Positions 30,331-31,265 of a DNA stretch of 31,265 nucleotides are shown here, in pieces. The first letter of the stretch is position 1. Each line of letters opens with the position of its first letter. Both the position numbers and the translations under genes were made by a program. Source of the stretch: JAKLFA01 sp964450385 (GTDB lineage Bacteria > Omnitrophota > Gorgyraeia > Zapsychrales > JANLHA01); NCBI GenBank assembly GCA_964450385.1, contig CAYVEC010000019.1:1-31265 (forward strand), given 5' to 3'. A model generated the notes under the pieces. The model was given only the letters and a program-made list of their open reading frames with translations, was not told the origin of the DNA and searched no databases.

Positions 30331-31265
30331 ATAGTCTGAACACACCGCATCAATCGTGGGCTGCTCAGCGGATCAAACGGGACCAGATCGAAAAACATCT
30401 GGTGAACGGCCAGGATTTTATCCCGCAGGCCGAGATCCCGCGCCTTTTGGAGCGGGCCAAGAACCCCGACGCCGCGCGGGTCCGCGAGATCATGGTGAAG
30501 GCGAAGGCGATCGAAAGCCTCTCGGCCGAGGAAACCGCGGTTCTGCTTCAGGTGACCGATGAGGGCCTTCTTCATGAAATGAAGGCCGCGGCCCTGGCGA
30601 TCAAGAAAAAGGTCTATGATAATCGCATCGTCACGTTCGCCCCGCTGTATTTAGGGAGTTACTGCGTCAATAATTGCGCCTATTGCGGATTTAAGACCGA
30701 TAATCCCGGTGCCCAGCGGAAGGTCTTGACCGATGATGAGATCCGTCGTGAGGTCGAGGTCCTGGCCGGACGGATCGGGCACAAACGTCTCATCGTTGTC
30801 TATGGCGAGCATCCGAAGAATGATGTCGATTATATTGTTTCGAGCATCAAGACGATCTATGGCGTTAAGGTGAATGTACATGGCCATGAGAGCGGTATCA
30901 GGCGGGTCAATGTGAATGCCCCGCCGTTCTCGGTCGAGGATCTGGCGCGGATTAAAGAGGCGGGGATCGGGACGTATCAGGTTTTTCAGGAGACGTATCA
31001 TCGTTCGACCTATGAGCGTGTCCACCCGAAGAATACGATTAAAGGGGACTATCAGTGGCGGCTTTACTGCATGCATCGGGCGCTCGAGGCGGGGATTGAT
31101 GACGTCGGCATGGGTGTGCTCTTTGGCCTGTACGACTGGAAATTTGAAGTCCTGGCCATGGTCTATCATGCCCTTGAATTGGAGCGATGCTTCGGGGTCG
31201 GTCCGCATACCGTTTCGTTCCCGCGCATGGAGCCGGCCCTGAATGTGGCCCTGGACCAATTCAAG
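30327..31265 (+). CDS. hydG: [FeFe] hydrogenase maturase HydG, radical SAM tyrosine lyase (3' partial)
   Basis: Radical SAM enzyme that cleaves tyrosine to supply CO and CN ligands of the H-cluster. Open frame of 313 codons from ATG 30327 (ATGA overlap with hydF) to the window end without a stop. The SAM cluster motif is C113, C117, C120 in GSYCVNNCAYCGF, which has the HydG/ThiH form (CxxxCxxC). Further family segments are GIGTYQVFQETYHRSTYERV, HPKNTIKGDYQWRL and GVGPHTVSFPRMEPA. The C-terminal part that holds the second iron-sulfur cluster in HydG lies beyond the window. Neighbouring hydF makes HydG rather than ThiH the right call. HydE is not in the window. Confidence 0.93.
   Translation, partial: MNSLNTPHQSWAAQRIKRDQIEKHLVNGQDFIPQAEIPRLLERAKNPDAARVREIMVKAKAIESLSAEETAVLLQVTDEGLLHEMKAAALAIKKKVYDNRIVTFAPLYLGSYCVNNCAYCGFKTDNPGAQRKVLTDDEIRREVEVLAGRIGHKRLIVVYGEHPKNDVDYIVSSIKTIYGVKVNVHGHESGIRRVNVNAPPFSVEDLARIKEAGIGTYQVFQETYHRSTYERVHPKNTIKGDYQWRLYCMHRALEAGIDDVGMGVLFGLYDWKFEVLAMVYHALELERCFGVGPHTVSFPRMEPALNVALDQFK

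Overview
The window reads as chromosomal DNA of an anaerobic, Gram-negative-type (diderm) bacterium. It is fairly GC-rich, genes are packed on the + strand with short gaps and ATGA-type overlaps, and most starts carry a clear Shine-Dalgarno (SD) sequence. A lipid A-type acyltransferase, a TonB-like protein and a PilT ATPase point to an outer membrane. A multi-subunit [FeFe] hydrogenase points to anaerobic, hydrogen-producing metabolism. An uncultured lineage such as Omnitrophota or a relative would fit, but that is inference only. I found no phage, IS element, CRISPR array, tRNA or rRNA.

Region 1 (1-15664) is the ribosomal-protein superoperon. It opens with the 3' end of tuf (EF-Tu), which carries an in-frame TAG. 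Then come the fused S10, spc and alpha operons in classical order: rpsJ-rplC-rplD-rplW-rplB-rpsS-rplV-rpsC-rplP-rpmC-rpsQ-rplN-rplX-rplE-rpsN-rpsH-rplF-rplR-rpsE-rplO-secY-adk-map-infA-rpmJ-rpsM-rpsK-rpsD-rpoA-rplQ. rpmD (L30) is absent from its usual place. S5 has an N-terminal and L17 a long C-terminal low-complexity extension. A perfect 11-bp hairpin covers the likely SD of rpsJ.

Region 2 (15682-22483) holds housekeeping and envelope genes: a class I aspartate/prephenate-type aminotransferase, pilT with its own good sigma70-like promoter, lipB next to a free-standing lipoyl domain, then an MGDG-synthase-like GT28 glycosyltransferase, an LpxL/HtrB-type acyltransferase, a GT2 dolichol-phosphate-mannose-synthase-like enzyme and a TonB-like protein. 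The last three overlap by 4 nt each.

Region 3 (22484-31265) is the most interesting. A 217-nt intergenic region carries a sigma70-like promoter and an 18-bp perfect palindrome matching the Rex (NADH/NAD+ sensor) operator. It is followed by a Cache-HAMP-histidine kinase, a protein fusing a response-regulator receiver domain to the HydC/NuoE [2Fe-2S] subunit, HydB (NuoF-like flavoprotein), HydA ([FeFe] hydrogenase catalytic subunit), and the maturases HydF and HydG (HydG cut by the window end). The layout suggests an NADH-linked, possibly electron-bifurcating hydrogenase controlled transcriptionally by redox state. It may also be controlled post-translationally, by phosphotransfer from the kinase to a receiver domain built into the enzyme's own small subunit.
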